Source: Fasciola hepatica (Eukaryota; Platyhelminthes; Trematoda; Plagiorchiida; Fasciolidae). Taken from it: DNA of 64,000 nucleotides. Made by a program: the position numbers and the translations under genes. Positions 1 through 12,562 of the stretch are shown here, one piece after another. The notes under the pieces are model-generated. The model saw only the letters and a list, made by a program, of their open reading frames with translations, did not search any database and had not been told where the DNA came from. The stretch is from positions 4,007,001-4,071,000 of the forward strand of contig CANUEZ040000168.1 of NCBI GenBank assembly GCA_948099385.1, written 5' to 3'. Position 1 is the first letter of the stretch. Every line of letters starts with the position of its first letter.

Positions 1-1599
1 CACGAGAACAGGAACGAACATTGAACTGTAGAAACGTTTTTTTAATCACGTCCCGTGTTGCCAGCACCTAAGGATGCTAAGACGTCTGACTCCTGTTAAA
101 CAGCATTCATTCGACGCAACCTCGAGCAATAATACACAGCGATCGACCACTTCGTTGGTGACAGACTCTCCAAAAGAGTAGAGCGCATGCCCGATGACAT
201 AGCGGTAACCAGGACTCACTAAGATTTGACCTCGCAGCACTCGAGTGACGGACGGCGAACTAGATGAATATTTAATGATAATTAAAACGATGATACTCTT
301 TGGCGAACGGTCATTTAACGCCAAATGAAATCATCTGCCCCGGAAAAGAATTCAGACGCCCGAGAAAAAGTGATATCAAATAGGTAGACAAAAATTTGAG
401 AACGGATATAAATAGTACCAATCATAGTGCGTCACTAGCCTTTGAGTATAATTGGACAGCCGAAACTGGGATTCAATCCTTCTGTTACCGTCACATAACC
501 CCTAGTGCGCACAAATCGGATTTCTGGATAGAAGTCTCCAGTGAAGTCCAGTAATGTTCCACTGGTACTTCCCCGCCTGAATTTTTGATTGACAGATAGG
601 AAGCGATAGCATGCGAGAACGCTTAGCGCTTTCTTGGTGAACCTAACACAGCTCCGTTAGTCCACTTGGGGGCACAGTCTTTGCAGTAGCTGACTAAGTG
701 GGTCTTGAAGCGTACACGGGCGAGGGTGTGATTAACGTTGTTCTTATTACCTGTCTCCTTGCCTCGGCACGACCAGCATTCCTCAATGGAAGATGCCCAT
801 CGTGATCGTATCAGGATATAGTCGATCTAGCGCCCTATGTGACCGTCATTAGAGTGCCATGTTGAGAGCAGGTGCTAGTGACATTTAGTGTGGTTTAGTC
901 TGCAATGCTAACGAGACATTTTCTATTGCTACATTTTTGCCCAAGATCATATTTTCCAAAGGTAGACCCAGTTGCCTGGGCAGAAGGACCACTGAGGGTA
1001 TTGCAAACCCCGGCATCAACGAGGATGTCAATTTTTGGGACACCGTCAACCGGTTCTTGTTGTCCGTTATATGACTCGTCTTTTACTGCCTCTTCGATTG
1101 CCACCGTCAGAGGGTGGACCGCGACAACCGATATGTTCAAAAGTGAGGTGCGGAAACGAGCTGAAACGATCCGATGGTACATCAGGTTCCATGCAAGCAT
1201 GGCCCTGTTAGCCCTGTTGCCGATGACTATCACGAGACCATAAAAACATCTCAGCAAAACATTTGGATGTGGTTTCGCGTGTTATGCCGGGCGACAGTAG
1301 ATTACTGTCTACCGCCATGGAATTGAGTAGAATGCACAGTCTACGAGTAGGACCCTACCAAACGGTAGGGTCTTTACCACTAACCCCAGGCTCCAGTAAC
1401 GAAAGGCATTTAAATCATTATTCACCCGTCCGCTTTCCCTTTGGGACGAAAGATGGATAAACAAGACTTCAACAGTGATTGCAGAGTGTGCTCTCTGAAG
1501 ACGTAGAGTGAGTGACACTGAAAATAGTGTTTACAGATCCTAAGTACATCAGAGAAATGAATCTCGTGACCCCGAACCAAGGATGCCTAACAGATCAGT
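1..1599. other. no recognisable feature
   Basis: Short open frames occur on both strands here, but none shows a recognisable domain, a splice-bounded frame or a transposon motif. I see no tRNA, tandem array or LTR end. It is probably decayed intergenic or intronic DNA. Confidence 0.5.
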
Positions 1600-1930
1600 C
1601 AGTTCAGTTCGTACAGTCATTAGTCATGCACTGGGTGCGGTGGCTTTGGCGGCCATCACGCAGCAGCAACCTCAAAAGGAAATGATGAAGAAGAAAAACA
1701 AGAGCGTAGAAAGAGTGAGAGAATTAGAAATAGCATCAAGTCGGCAAAAAAAGCTCGTGAATACAGGAGTATTACTGATCACAACATCGAGCCATGTCCT
1801 CCAACGTGTATGATCACTGAGTGGAGGGATCTCTTGGACCCCGCCAAGAAGTCTAACATGCCCTCCACGGCCAAGTCCACTGGTTTGGCCCTTCACACCC
1901 TTTTTCCATGCTTGACATAACTGACTCACA
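1600..1930 (-). mobile_element. RTE-type LINE 3' end fragment (minus strand)
   Basis: Read on the minus strand, this stretch ends in a short CTGAA-type tail (plus-strand gttcagttc near 1609-1617). Just before it is a sequence (plus strand catgcactgggtgcggtgg near 1626) that recurs near 9773 (catgcactgagtgcgatgg) and, more weakly, near 16315. All three sit at the 3' side of minus-strand RTE-like fragments. The preceding minus-strand frame carries the remains of the RTE C-terminal region, but without an intact motif. It is a 5'-truncated, decayed copy. The identification rests on the shared tail and flank rather than on protein motifs. Confidence 0.5.
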
Positions 1931-2799
1931 GGTCAATCCATTGGTCAAGACATTCCTACATCTCAGGGCACAAGCTCCTGATAGTTTAATTATCAAAACT
2001 GCTTACTGCCTATCGTTGTGGTTCCTGGCACTTCCATTCTACGACTTTTCTACGGACAGCCTATACAATCTATTACCGTGGCAACTCCTATCGCACCAGC
2101 CCACTAGAGTAAATCAAAAGAAAACAGCACAAAACGTCCAACGACAATGCATTAGAACGAAACAACGACACGTCATTTAAAGCGAAAATAGAATAGCCTC
2201 GAATGCGTCCGTCCAGTAGGATTGTTGCCCTGTAGGGCACTGATGGACTGACCCTTTTTCTCTAGTTAGGTCGTATCAATTTTTCTCCATGTTCGCACAG
2301 CTGGTTCGGCTATATGCGTGCTGACTGGTTGACTCGGCTTGGCACGTTCAAACTGATTTGGAATTTGGAATTAGGGGGGTTTTTTCCGGCGCCCTGACAG
2401 TGACATGGGGTGAGACAAACTCACGTTGGCGGACGAAAACCGCAAACTGCTACACGCCCTATTTGGCAAAGCTCAATCATTACTGTACACTGAGAGACAA
2501 TCATGCATACTTCTTTCAGAGCTGTGTCGTTTCTCACTGAAGTTACCGAAGAATGATATATTTAGGTACAGAGAGTATGGGATTTGTGAGCGAAGAAGGA
2601 AAAATTATATCAGTACTCTAGTCACCACATCGTCCGATCACGCGTGCACATATGCCCATTGAAATAGTCCGAATTGATAGGTATTGTCAACAGGATCGTT
2701 ACTGTTCACGATTCGCTTCGACACGCCGTAGTATTACCAACCATCTGGTGACAGGAAATCCTGGATCCAAACAAGGAGGCATTTACTCTCTCAGAAGTG
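1931..2799. other. no recognisable feature
   Basis: Several 60-90 codon open frames are present on the plus strand, but none has a recognised domain. I see no repeat shared with the rest of the window. Confidence 0.4.
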
Positions 2800-2965
2800 G
2801 TCAAATGATCATCATGGTGGGCTTTTAAACCGTTCTGTCCTGGGTTTGAACCATGCCTCGACCACCGGTCACTTTCTCCAGTTGGCAGCCGCCTCCTTCC
2901 TGAAATATTGTGCCATTATTACGTATTAAAACGAAGTGAATAAAAAGGATTAAAGATCTTCCAAT
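2800..2965 (+). repeat. SINE-like repeat, copy 1 (B-box-like, AT-rich tail)
   Basis: A Pol III B-box-like sequence (gggtttgaacc near 2841) is followed by cttcctgaaatattgtgcca near 2901 and then an A/T-rich tail with ATTAAAA and AATAAAA. The last part recurs near 16033 (cttcctgagatattgttcca plus a similar tail), also downstream of a B-box-like sequence. Two copies sharing a 3' part and a tRNA-like box suggest a short interspersed element, but I see no clear A box. Confidence 0.35.
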
Positions 2966-3269
2966 GCGCTTATAATACCTCTTCTGTGTGTTATCTGCTT
3001 TCTTTTGCTTAGTTTCTGACACAGTTTGTTCGACGGGCGTCGGCTGCCTAAACCTAGAGAGTAACATTTTTCGAATCGCAACTTCACCCATCTGCGATGA
3101 CTAATCCAGTTGACCTGGATTACAGACATTAAACTTCCGGGCTCAGCATTAAGGGATGCTGACTCGTGCAGAATCATAGGCTGTCAAGTCTCAGCTTTCG
3201 TTCCAAAGTCGAGGGTATATTTTTGGCTTTTAAATCAACCAGTATTCATCTACTGGGAAGCACGTTTCG
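2966..3269. other. no recognisable feature
   Basis: Short open frames on both strands, with no motif or shared repeat that I can recognise. Confidence 0.35.
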
Positions 3270-3560
3270 GGTTATCGTTTTTCAGTTGGAACTTCGGTTG
3301 GGAAACAAAGAATTAGGAGCACGAAAATGGTAAGAACAAAACCATGACTGATAGTATCGAAGAAATGAAGAAAGTATGGAGATATGGGAACGTCATTGGT
3401 CACCACACAATGTCTATAACCACTGAGTGGTTGGATCTCATGGATTTCATCCGATATGTCTAACACGTATTAAATGCCCAAATCATCCGATCCCGGTTAT
3501 GGATTGAGCCTTCCTACTCATTTATCATCCAACCACTACTAGTCACAGGAAGTACTGCAC
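3270..3560 (-). mobile_element. probable RTE-type LINE 3' fragment
   Basis: The plus-strand phrase accactgagtggttggatct (near 3419) and the later ccaaccactact (near 3528) match, in order and spacing, blocks of the minus-strand RTE C-terminal region seen near 9960-10130, 15090-15240 and 16480-16760. No protein motif survives. It is called only by alignment with the sister copies. Confidence 0.35.
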
Positions 3561-4618
3561 GCCGTGGATTCTTGTGTAGCCAATGCCCCAAAAGTCGTAG
3601 CTCGTTGTTGACATTTGATCTATGTAATGTTCAGTACCCTAAACACAGCTCTTGTCGTAAACAATCAGAATTATTCTCACGATCTGACTACTTAATGAAC
3701 CGGAACGTGGCCACCTATCAGAATCGCCGGAGAAAACACGTGACAAGATATCATCAAATCAAGCTTTCCGATTTCGTAACGAGATTTCCATTTTTCAGCC
3801 CCTTTTTCCATCGATATTTATTCATTTGGCTGAATTGGTCGCATTTGTTAATAACCCGATTTTAGTTGCACGTGACCACACACGTGACATGCCAGTCGGA
3901 CCGGACCGGGAGGGAATCGAAATTCGTTGTTGCTTTTCGAAATTATCGATTAGATGACATGAATCTATCAAGAAAATCGACCATGAGTTGTACCATTTGG
4001 AAGGCGATTGTTGATATATTGGAACGCTTCACGGACTAGTAGTAGCCCGCTGTTTGTAGCGCTTTTGGTTCCCGGTTGAAACAAAAGATTTTTCCGAGAG
4101 AAGATGAAAGTCTATCCCATAGACCTAGTTTCTGGACGAATGGCAAGAGCGATTCTATCGCATCGAGCATACCAGAGACGCACAGTGACCGTTAGCCATC
4201 ATCATTACCAACATCGTCGTCGTCGTGCAGCGAAAGTTAGCGAAATTGTTGCATTATTCATAAAAACAGAGGGGGAACGAAAATAGGAAGTGAAAAAGGT
4301 GTGGGCATGAGTGAGCGGAGTAGGAAACTGGCCATCACAAAGAACACAAAACTTGGCGTTACCTTAGACAAATCTGCAAGATGCGAAGACTTCCATCAAA
4401 TTTAATCATCTATACAATCAACTCCAAGCTGCCAGATTAAAAATGAAATAACAGAAACTGCAGGACTGTCAGCTTGCTTCCGCGTCGCATTAAATCGATC
4501 ACTGGTAACAGGATTTCAGTCATAAAGATGTGAGACAACGGCACTTTTCCTTATAATCGTACAGGTTTTCGATCATCGATATTTGCGTAGTAGCGCTAAC
4601 ATTGGATAGAACAACCAG
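3561..4618. other. no recognisable feature
   Basis: A 97-codon plus-strand open frame (3572-3865) has no recognisable domain. Nothing else is supported. Confidence 0.35.
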
Positions 4619-5160
4619 GTGAGCAGTGCTGACGTCAGAAATCGAGTATTCGCTACCAGTTCAGAGAATGTTCTATCACAACGCATCCAGCTTAGTAGAC
4701 TTCCTCGGTTGGGGAACATGTTGCGTACGACAAACACACGTCCGTTCATCTTCGAGAGTGGAAGAAGTCACGTGGGGAATGAGAAAATGTACAGCGAATT
4801 TGGGAAAACTAGGTGCCTCACGTCTTCGTAGTTCGGGTCCAAAACATCCCTCAACCAGTTGGTTGGAGACACTGAAGAATGTGGTAGCGAATCGTGAATA
4901 ATAACGATCGTGCTGTCACCTCATGTCGAATCAGAATGATTATTCAATATGCGTTTGTACAGTTAGACTGTGTATTCCGTGTGCTGACTACTACAGCATT
5001 CTTTCCTTTTCCCATCCCTGTAGATCCACTGTCAGCCAATCTTGTATATTCATTCTTCTTATTACTACGTGCAACAGGGTGAGAAAGGCAGCGGTTAGTG
5101 GAGCTTGCCCTTCTGTTTGACGCTGTACGCTGTACGATGATGATCATGATCATGATGACG
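4619..5160 (+). mobile_element. RTE-type LINE, C-terminal coding end plus 3' UTR (plus strand)
   Basis: The frame at 4626-4901 ends with a run resembling the conserved C-terminus of flatworm RTE reverse transcriptases: FLGWGTCC (for the usual LGHVLRM), then RSSGPKHPSTSWLETLKN. The 3' UTR that follows (4905-5160) is homologous to 20412-20770 on the opposite strand. Both can be read as a similar open phrase and both end in short GATGAT-like repeats, so the two are copies of one RTE subfamily in opposite orientations. The 5' part, with endonuclease and most of the reverse transcriptase, is missing. It is a truncated, dead copy. Confidence 0.65.
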
Positions 5161-8100
5161 TACAGAGTACGGCTCGTTCTGTTGTACCTCCATGCGATTC
5201 TTTCCCGTCACCATTTGTTATAGAAGCTTCAAGCAGCTCGATGCAAAAGATGATAGAAGGGTATGTCCAGCACACTACTGAATACACTATGACCACTTCT
5301 TGCCACATGCTACCACCAGTTTCCGTGCAGCTATCATTCCAGAAAAAGCAATCCTTGCTATCCCAATTCCTCTCAATTTCCCTCAACGAGATCCGAAAGA
5401 GCCATGAGCTCAAACCACTTTGTGATGATGTGACGAGCGTAATACTAGTGGGTGATGTTCGGTGTGACTGGATGTTTTGGTAGATTGTGAGGATATTCGC
5501 GATTACACTGTTTGAATTGACGAGTCAGCTTATCGAAATCCGCGCAGCTCACACATTTGACTGACCTTTTATGACACCAACCATCCGATCAACATATTCT
5601 GATTGGTCGGCACTTAGTCATGGCATGGATTGATGACTAAGAGATAAGACGGAACGTTTAATGGGACGCCTTCGTTGTGCTAAGGTCCCTGGACAGAAGC
5701 CGTCCATTATACGAGTCGCTCGCCGTGCGGGTAATGCTCTGCTGAAATTTAAAGCAAGCGTCCCATGGGCGCCATATTATGTGGTAGATAAGTTCAACAA
5801 ACCGTTGAGAGCCAGCCTGGATAACCTGGTAGTTGGATATTCAACTCACAATTGTTCACCCTAGGTTCGAGTCCCCGTGGGGGCTCGGTGGATGTGGACT
5901 TATGATGACTGTTAACGACGATGAAACAGTCGTACGGTACTTCCACGGTTTTCAATGCTGAGTTGAGCGTTCACACGGCACGATGAATTAGAGTACGCAA
6001 AATTAAGAAGCTCAGTAAAGGTTCTTATAAGACTGCCCTATCGGTCTTCTGATGTTCCTTACTTTGCTCGCTTCTTTTGCAACCCTGCAAACATCGACGT
6101 CAAACATAAATGATGCTTATTTCCTTTCTTTGTTCCTGTTATCATCTTTTGAGAACGCCGCAGTTTTCGTAAGTGAAGTGAGTATGACTACGCACTGCGG
6201 GAAATTCAACCATCCGAGTGCATAAAACAAGTGCCTAACCTGACTTGAACAAATTCCCTTCTAGCGACCGTTTCAAAGTCTACGTTATCTGAATGGAAGA
6301 GTTCGTGGTTGTCTGTGCTCTGAACCGTTCGTCTCATTTTCACTGTCCAAGCCACTGTGTGGAAAAAAATTAGAACGATGCACAACAGCAGATTGCCGAT
6401 CCAGGTGTATGAATGTTGCCACCGTCCCTATTCCTAATGTGTCCCGCATCGCTCGAACTGACTTGCGCCCACTCGCTCTCCCGCACGCCAGTAAGTCAGT
6501 TAGTCAGACATCCAGTTATTCATCAGATTCAATGTTCTGACCATGAATCAAAAGACGGTAAACATGCCCGTGCACACATTCACGCGCATCGATTCGCATG
6601 AATCGTACGAGCCAAGCGCGCGAGCAGAGGCGTGTGTGTGTGTGTGAACGAGACGATCAATAGACCGGTAAATTGATTACTCTTGGCCAGCCTAATCAAA
6701 TGAGGGCCAACTGTTATTCGATGAGTTTGAGCACGGTTGTGTATTTGACAACCGATCACAAACACGAATGTACAACCAACCTAAGTGCGCATGAGAAAAC
6801 GCATGCACACAGAGTCGGGCAAGCAACCGTCACTGAACGCACATAAATAAGGAGGCAGAGACCGGCGAGCGAGCGAGCGAGCGGCAAGCACGTGTGTTGG
6901 TTCAAGTAGAATTCAAATCGCAAGATCTAGCGCTCGCTCGCTTGCACACATGCACGAACACAATATGCAGCTCAAAATGTAACAGCATACAGCAACTAGA
7001 TTGCTCTGGTCTCCATCACAACCATCCAACCCAGCCCAACCCAATATCACACAATAACAGCAGCCAACCAACAGTCAGTGCTGATCCAACACCAAATCGA
7101 TTCGGGGCTCCGGTACGTATGATCGATTTGGCACGACTGTGTGTGCGTGTTTGTATGCGCAATATGATTGCTGTTAGACTGCTGCGGCAGCCGATCACAT
7201 TCCTGAATTCAACCAGTTATATCGATCTTTGTGTATGTGAATGACTGAATGGATGAATGAGACAGCACAACTGAACGAGTGATTCAATACGAGGGACAAG
7301 AGAGACATGTTTTATGCAGCAGAAGAGACCGTGTGATGAACGACAAAGCGAATCAAATCGACGAACGCAATTGAGGAATCGAGACTATCGATAATCAATC
7401 AATCAACCAATCTCTCTTTAATCCTCAGACTTATAAATAATGCTGATTTCAGTTCGATCCGTCACTTATCAGCAGCCAAGAAATTCAGACTGCTTCGTAA
7501 GTTCACAGATAGCCAACAACAAGTGGTTCGTCGATTAAATCGGTCTAGACAACGGCGACAGTGTTGGTGATGAGGTGGATTACCATGAAGCATACAAACG
7601 ACTGGTACAAGAAGGTTCTGTCAAACGACAGTAAAGACCAACAAGAAGGGGGAAACATCCGCTCAGGGACTCCATTTATCTCGCTGGATCGGCAGTAATA
7701 ATAAGCACATCGGCACGTCTTCCGATATTGAATCAAGACGCTTCAGTTCAAAAGCCTTGAGCTCTTGTTCAATATTAGGCCATGGAGACTGAGTTAGATC
7801 AATCGATGGTTATGTGTGATCCAATGTGATCCTGGAAACTAGTATCCTGGCCGTTTAGGATGATATCACTGGTGGAGGATAGGAGCAGCATTTCTGATAG
7901 GTCCGTTGTCATGTGCCTACGGGAAATCCCCCGAGTCCTACACCTACACCCGTCTCTCGTTTCTCGCCCGCGGCTCAATGAGGCTGCTTCTCGAAGCACA
8001 GCCATACCCTGAGACGCTCAACAATCCGTACACAACGGGAACCACTGGCCAAGACTAGCATTTATTCCTTACAGGCCAGGAACCGATAGCTACTTATCTA

Positions 8101-9734
8101 CCCAGTAATTCAACACCATGAGCCACAGAATTTTATTTATGGACCTGTACGATGTACGTCTGAAACAAAATGAAACGATTTCAAAAGTTCGGATGCTTTT
8201 CACTGTGTAAAATGTTCGACTGAGTTTGTCCTGCACCTAACGTTACTCTGGCAAGTCTTCATGATTAGGCGGCTATATATTATACACGGAATTATGACTT
8301 CAGATTAAATGGTTTTGTTTATGCGAATGGGGGTTGGGGGTGAGGTGGGGGATACGGATCTTGAGTACTGCGGGGTAAGGGAATACAAAGGTTATCAATA
8401 GCCGAGTATTGGTGTTTTCGATGCATTTTTTGGAACCTGGTGGAAACACCAGGTCAGCAATTCTGATATAAGTCAGATAGTGGTGGTCACTCACTAAACC
8501 TAACACAAATTTTGAATCGATCACGCTAGTTGGGACATTCACTACACGTGACCAGCATGCTTCATTAGGTGAGGCAACTAGCGGGTGAAAGACGATGACT
8601 TTACCGGCTGATCGGGTGGGATCCGTCTGGTCTACCACCCTGTCAGTTGAAGACATTCATGAACTAGATTTGGTCTTTTGCACGGGAAGGAATAATCGGA
8701 ATACAGTGAAAGCAAAACATTCTAAAGGACCAGCCCAACAATTGTTTAAGATTTATGTATGCAAATTCGCTGCTCGACGTTGAATCCGGATTGGTAACAC
8801 ACGAAGTAACGGCGGAAATCGAAAATGTCGAACTTTAGCCGGAGGTGAAATGCAAACTTATAACATCGGGTTAATCGTGGAAACGCGTACAGAGAGGCAC
8901 AAACAATAAAACAAACACAAGCTATGCACCTTAAATCGAATCGGTCTAGATTTCGGACAGCACGTGATGTGACCAGATGACGATGAGAATGCCGTTCGTG
9001 AACGAGCGAATGACAATGAGGGGGACGGAGGAGGCAAAAAACGAAAATCGATCCCTGTTTAAAATGATTTTATACAACATTGGATCGATCGACAAATGGT
9101 CATGTGATTCGAGCTGGATTGTGGAAGAGCCGGTTTAGCCTGCAGAATAACGCATCAACCTCGGTTATGAGGAAATAGGGAAACGACAGTATTGAGTGGG
9201 ATACAGGGGGGGGGGGGGTGAAGGTAAAGAGGATCATCTGGAATTGCAGAGCCCCTTTAAAAGCAGGGTAACTTACGGGATAAACACCCTGGAAATCGTG
9301 AGTAACCTTTACATTATTAGTTGCCACAACGCAAGTGAAAAAGAGTGGATTTGAAACCCGTAACCGTAATGACCGAGGTTTTTCGTACCAAGCAGTTGTG
9401 GAAGACGCTCTGCCCGCAACAAACTGGAGCACTAAGGTGTACCTGAGTAACTTGTCCCCCGGCTTTGCATACAAGAGCTATTACCTGCGGAAAAGGTTAA
9501 CTAAATTCTTCGTAAATGTGTAATGAGAACAAATATGAATTAAGTTAGGCTTTAACGGTTACGTTAAAGACCGAAGCTTGCAAAGTTCGACTAAGATATC
9601 ACTCAGACATTGAAACTCGCATGAGGAAGCCTTCTCATGAGACTTGCCTAATACACAAATGAAACGTGCTCGTTCACACTCGGACGATACGACACTGAAG
9701 TTCGATTCCTAGCATAGTCGAATAACCTATACGA
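5161..9734. other. long stretch without a recognised gene; minor simple repeats
   Basis: I see no convincing gene or transposon protein motif. There are short simple repeats: a GCGA run near 6864-6885, a GT run near 6631-6645, and 13 G at 9206-9218. A B-box-like ggttcgagtcccc lies near 5873, but its arms do not pair as a tRNA. Open frames of 116-124 codons (6894-7244 plus, 8300-8656 minus, 9100-9474 minus) are of unknown nature and may be chance. Confidence 0.4.
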
Positions 9735-11600
9735 TAGTTCAGTTCAGTTCAGCCCAGACAATCCCTGACCATGCACTGAGTGCGATGGTTTTGGTTGCTA
9801 TCTCCTGGAGACAGTCTCAATCGGGAACCATGAAAAAGGAGAGCAATAATAAATTAGCAATAAAAAATGCAAATATTGACATCAAGTCCATGAAGAAAGT
9901 TTGTGAATACAAGAGCGCCACTGAGCACGACACTTGGTCATTTCCTCTAAAATACTTAACCACCGAGTGGGTCTCTTAAACCCCATCCAGGAAATCTATC
10001 ACGCCTCACCCACTGGCCGAATCCACTGACTAGGTATTTATACCTTTCTTCCATGTGATGGATTAGCTACCCTTACTCATCTTCCAACTGTTACCCGCCT
10101 CAGCGAACACTGTGCACCAAGGAATCCTGTCACAGGACATACACAACACGTCCCAACCATCTCAATGTGGTGAGCTTAAGTGTTTCATCTAATGAATTGG
10201 TTCGTGAACCGAAAACTTACCGCCGAACCTCAGCATTGCTCACACGGTATTCCCACCAGACTGGGACAATCCTACGAAAACATCGGTGCCCAAACTTTTG
10301 ACACTCTTCGTATATCCTCCACCTGCAGTAACCATGTCTCCGAACCATATAGAAGCACGGGCCTCACTGTTGTAGTATACATCCGACCTTTGATAGATAA
10401 ACGCATGTCACGTCAACGCCACAGATCACTCACATTGGCAAACGCCAAACCAGCTTACTGTATATGCATACACATCATCCGATATCCGACCTCCGGTTGA
10501 AATGCAACTGATGAGATAACAGAACTTGTCTACCTGGTCTAAGCTCCTCTAGATACTGAAAGATTTGGTGTTGGGTCAACGCAATAGTGCAACAGCATCT
10601 TGCACTTTCAAGGTGCAAAATACATACCGAACATCGCTACGCAATCCGTCAAGCTGTTAAGAAAAGCTTGCAACTTACCTGGATCTTCACTCAGAACAAC
10701 TATGTCGTCCGTATATTGGAGGCCTGACACTTTTCCATCCGGGAAAAGTTCAATATTACTGTCTTTGTCTGACAAAAGCACGGTCTCTAGGACCATATCA
10801 TCAATCACAAAGTTGAAAAGAGAAAAGAAGAAAGGGGGCAACTCTGATGTACACCACTTCTTGTGGTGATGAACTCGTGTGAAAGATGGCCGTAAACTCG
10901 AACTCGGCTTCGGCCATCAATGCAAAGAGATTTTACGATGGAAATGAATTTCTCCGGTACACCCTTCAAAAAGAGGCAGCGCCAGCGAACTGTGCGGTTG
11001 AATGAGTTGAAGGCCGCTTTAAAATCAAGAAAAACGAGGATAGTGGGCCTATGGAAGGTGTGCCTGTTCTAGAATTCGTCGAAGAGTGAAGATGTGAACA
11101 ACATACCATTGACCAGATCTAAACCCAGCCTGTTTTTCGAGCGAGCATTGTTCGTGAGCGGTTGATAAGCGGTGAAGAATGATACCAGCAAGCAGTTTAG
11201 ATGTGATGCCAACCAAAATTATTCCCTGTAGTTTTCACAGGAGGACCTGTAACCCTTCTTACAAATCGGTACGATCAGCAATTGACACCAATTTTTGGAA
11301 CTTATTCCCTGAGCCATAACAAACCGAGGAGAAAGATAAAAACAGTTGGGGCATGCACCGGAACGATAAACAGACATCGATGCTTAAGTCTAGTGCTGCT
11401 GGCATGCACAGAACCATTCAACCGAATCGCACACAGACGAGTGCAGACTGGGATCCAGTCGAGCAGTGCACGCTCAGTTTTCATGCTCAGAGCGATGCCA
11501 ACGTCAGTCTGATCACAAGCACCAAGCACCGGATCACCCAACAAGCGAAGAGTGAAACGAGAAGATCAGTTTGTAGCCGGGAAGCGAAGTGTTAACACTG
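9735..11600 (-). mobile_element. RTE-type LINE pseudogene: endonuclease, reverse transcriptase and 3' tail
   Basis: Read on the minus strand, 11544-11302 gives an endonuclease segment with VGIALSMKTERALLDWIPV and RLCAIRLNGSV, typical of RTE apurinic-type endonucleases. Broken reverse transcriptase follows from about 11290. The best piece, 10841-10608, includes FNFVIDDMVLETVLL and the catalytic-type YTDDIVVLSED (Y-x-D-D). The C-terminal region continues to about 9950 (SDLWR, GRMYTTTVRPVLLYGSETW). A 3' UTR ends in a (CTGAA)n tail (plus-strand gttcagttcagttcag near 9738-9755). Numerous stops and frameshifts make it non-functional. The endonuclease C-terminus and reverse transcriptase N-terminus are missing, so the two domains abut near 11290-11300. 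It is the most complete RTE copy in the window. Confidence 0.8.
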
Positions 11601-11935
11601 AAGCTGGGTCTTGTGTGTTGCGAAGACACAAACAAATCTATGTTAAAGGTTTCAAACATTTTAGATAGAGTATCCTGTTGTCCCGTTTGGTAAAATGTGC
11701 GGACGTTGAAAGCAGCAAAGTGGAGAGAACACTAAGGTCGGAGAATCGATTCTCCTTTTTCCGGTGTCTAGGTTGCTACCCTTAGTGAGAGTTAAAAAGT
11801 TCACGGTCACGACTCACTGTGGCCTATCGTATCCGTTTCGAATTGGGATGCGGAGGATGAAGAGCAGAGAGATGAGAAGTGTTTCCCAGGGGACCGCTGG
11901 AGACTCGTGGGCACGTCATACTTCATGGATGCCCA

Positions 11936-12562
11936 CACCGCAAAAGGGGTTTTCCTTTGGGTATGCTAAACGGAGCCTTTGAATCAAAAGTCTAACTCAC
12001 AAGGTAGTGAGGCAGTAACCCAACACGCGTACGTGACCGAAAAACCCGTGAAGAAACTTCGTTTGGTCTGTCATGTGAAACTTGATTGTTGTACGCATCC
12101 TGTCCTGTTCACTGGTGTTGTTATCGATCCACCTGTCGGATTCAGTCCCCAGCCCCATGCACCCAATGGAGCAGGCAAAACGTGAACGGGGCAGCATGCT
12201 TTGAGCTGGGGGGGGGGTGTCCAACTTACATGGGCGATAGATGCCCAATAAAGTGCGATCACTTGTCCCATCGTCGAGAGAAACCCCGGTACTCCACTCC
12301 CAAGTCCATCTAGTGGAGGGTTCCAAACCGGCAAACTGTTTCACTCCGTGTTTATTCGCCGGAGTGTCCCCTCCAAGGGCATAATGGTTGGAACCAGATG
12401 TTTCCCATCAACCGGTTTAAAGACTGGACTTCGTCTGGCTTGTATCCACTGACCTATTGGGCATGATCGCATCTCCGGCTTAAGGAAGCTATCCTGCGTA
12501 GCTCCTTCGGTTATGGAGGCACGAGAACCACCACACCATGCAAAGGAGCAGTCTCGTCGTGA
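11936..12562. repeat. 0.63-kb conserved repeat block, copy A
   Basis: This block is about 96% identical, by eye, to 22364-22990. It runs from gcaaaaggggtt to the purine-rich end near caaaggagcagtctcg. Both copies lie to the right of a minus-strand RTE endonuclease fragment, so on the minus strand they sit where an RTE 5' region would be. The neighbouring endonuclease sequences are far more diverged than the block itself. The minus strand has a 115-codon open frame (12344-11997), shared in part by copy B (22695-22423). It has no recognisable domain. A run of ten G lies at 12208-12217, against eight in copy B. It could be an RTE 5' region or an independent non-autonomous element. Confidence 0.7.

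Noticed and set aside
5840..5895. tRNA gene suggested by ggttcgagtcccc
   Set aside because: The bases flanking the loop do not pair as a T-arm and no acceptor or anticodon arm can be formed.
11997..12344. 115-codon minus-strand frame in the conserved 0.63-kb block
   Set aside because: Only partly kept in copy B and without a recognisable domain, so it is not called as a gene, although the block itself is of interest.
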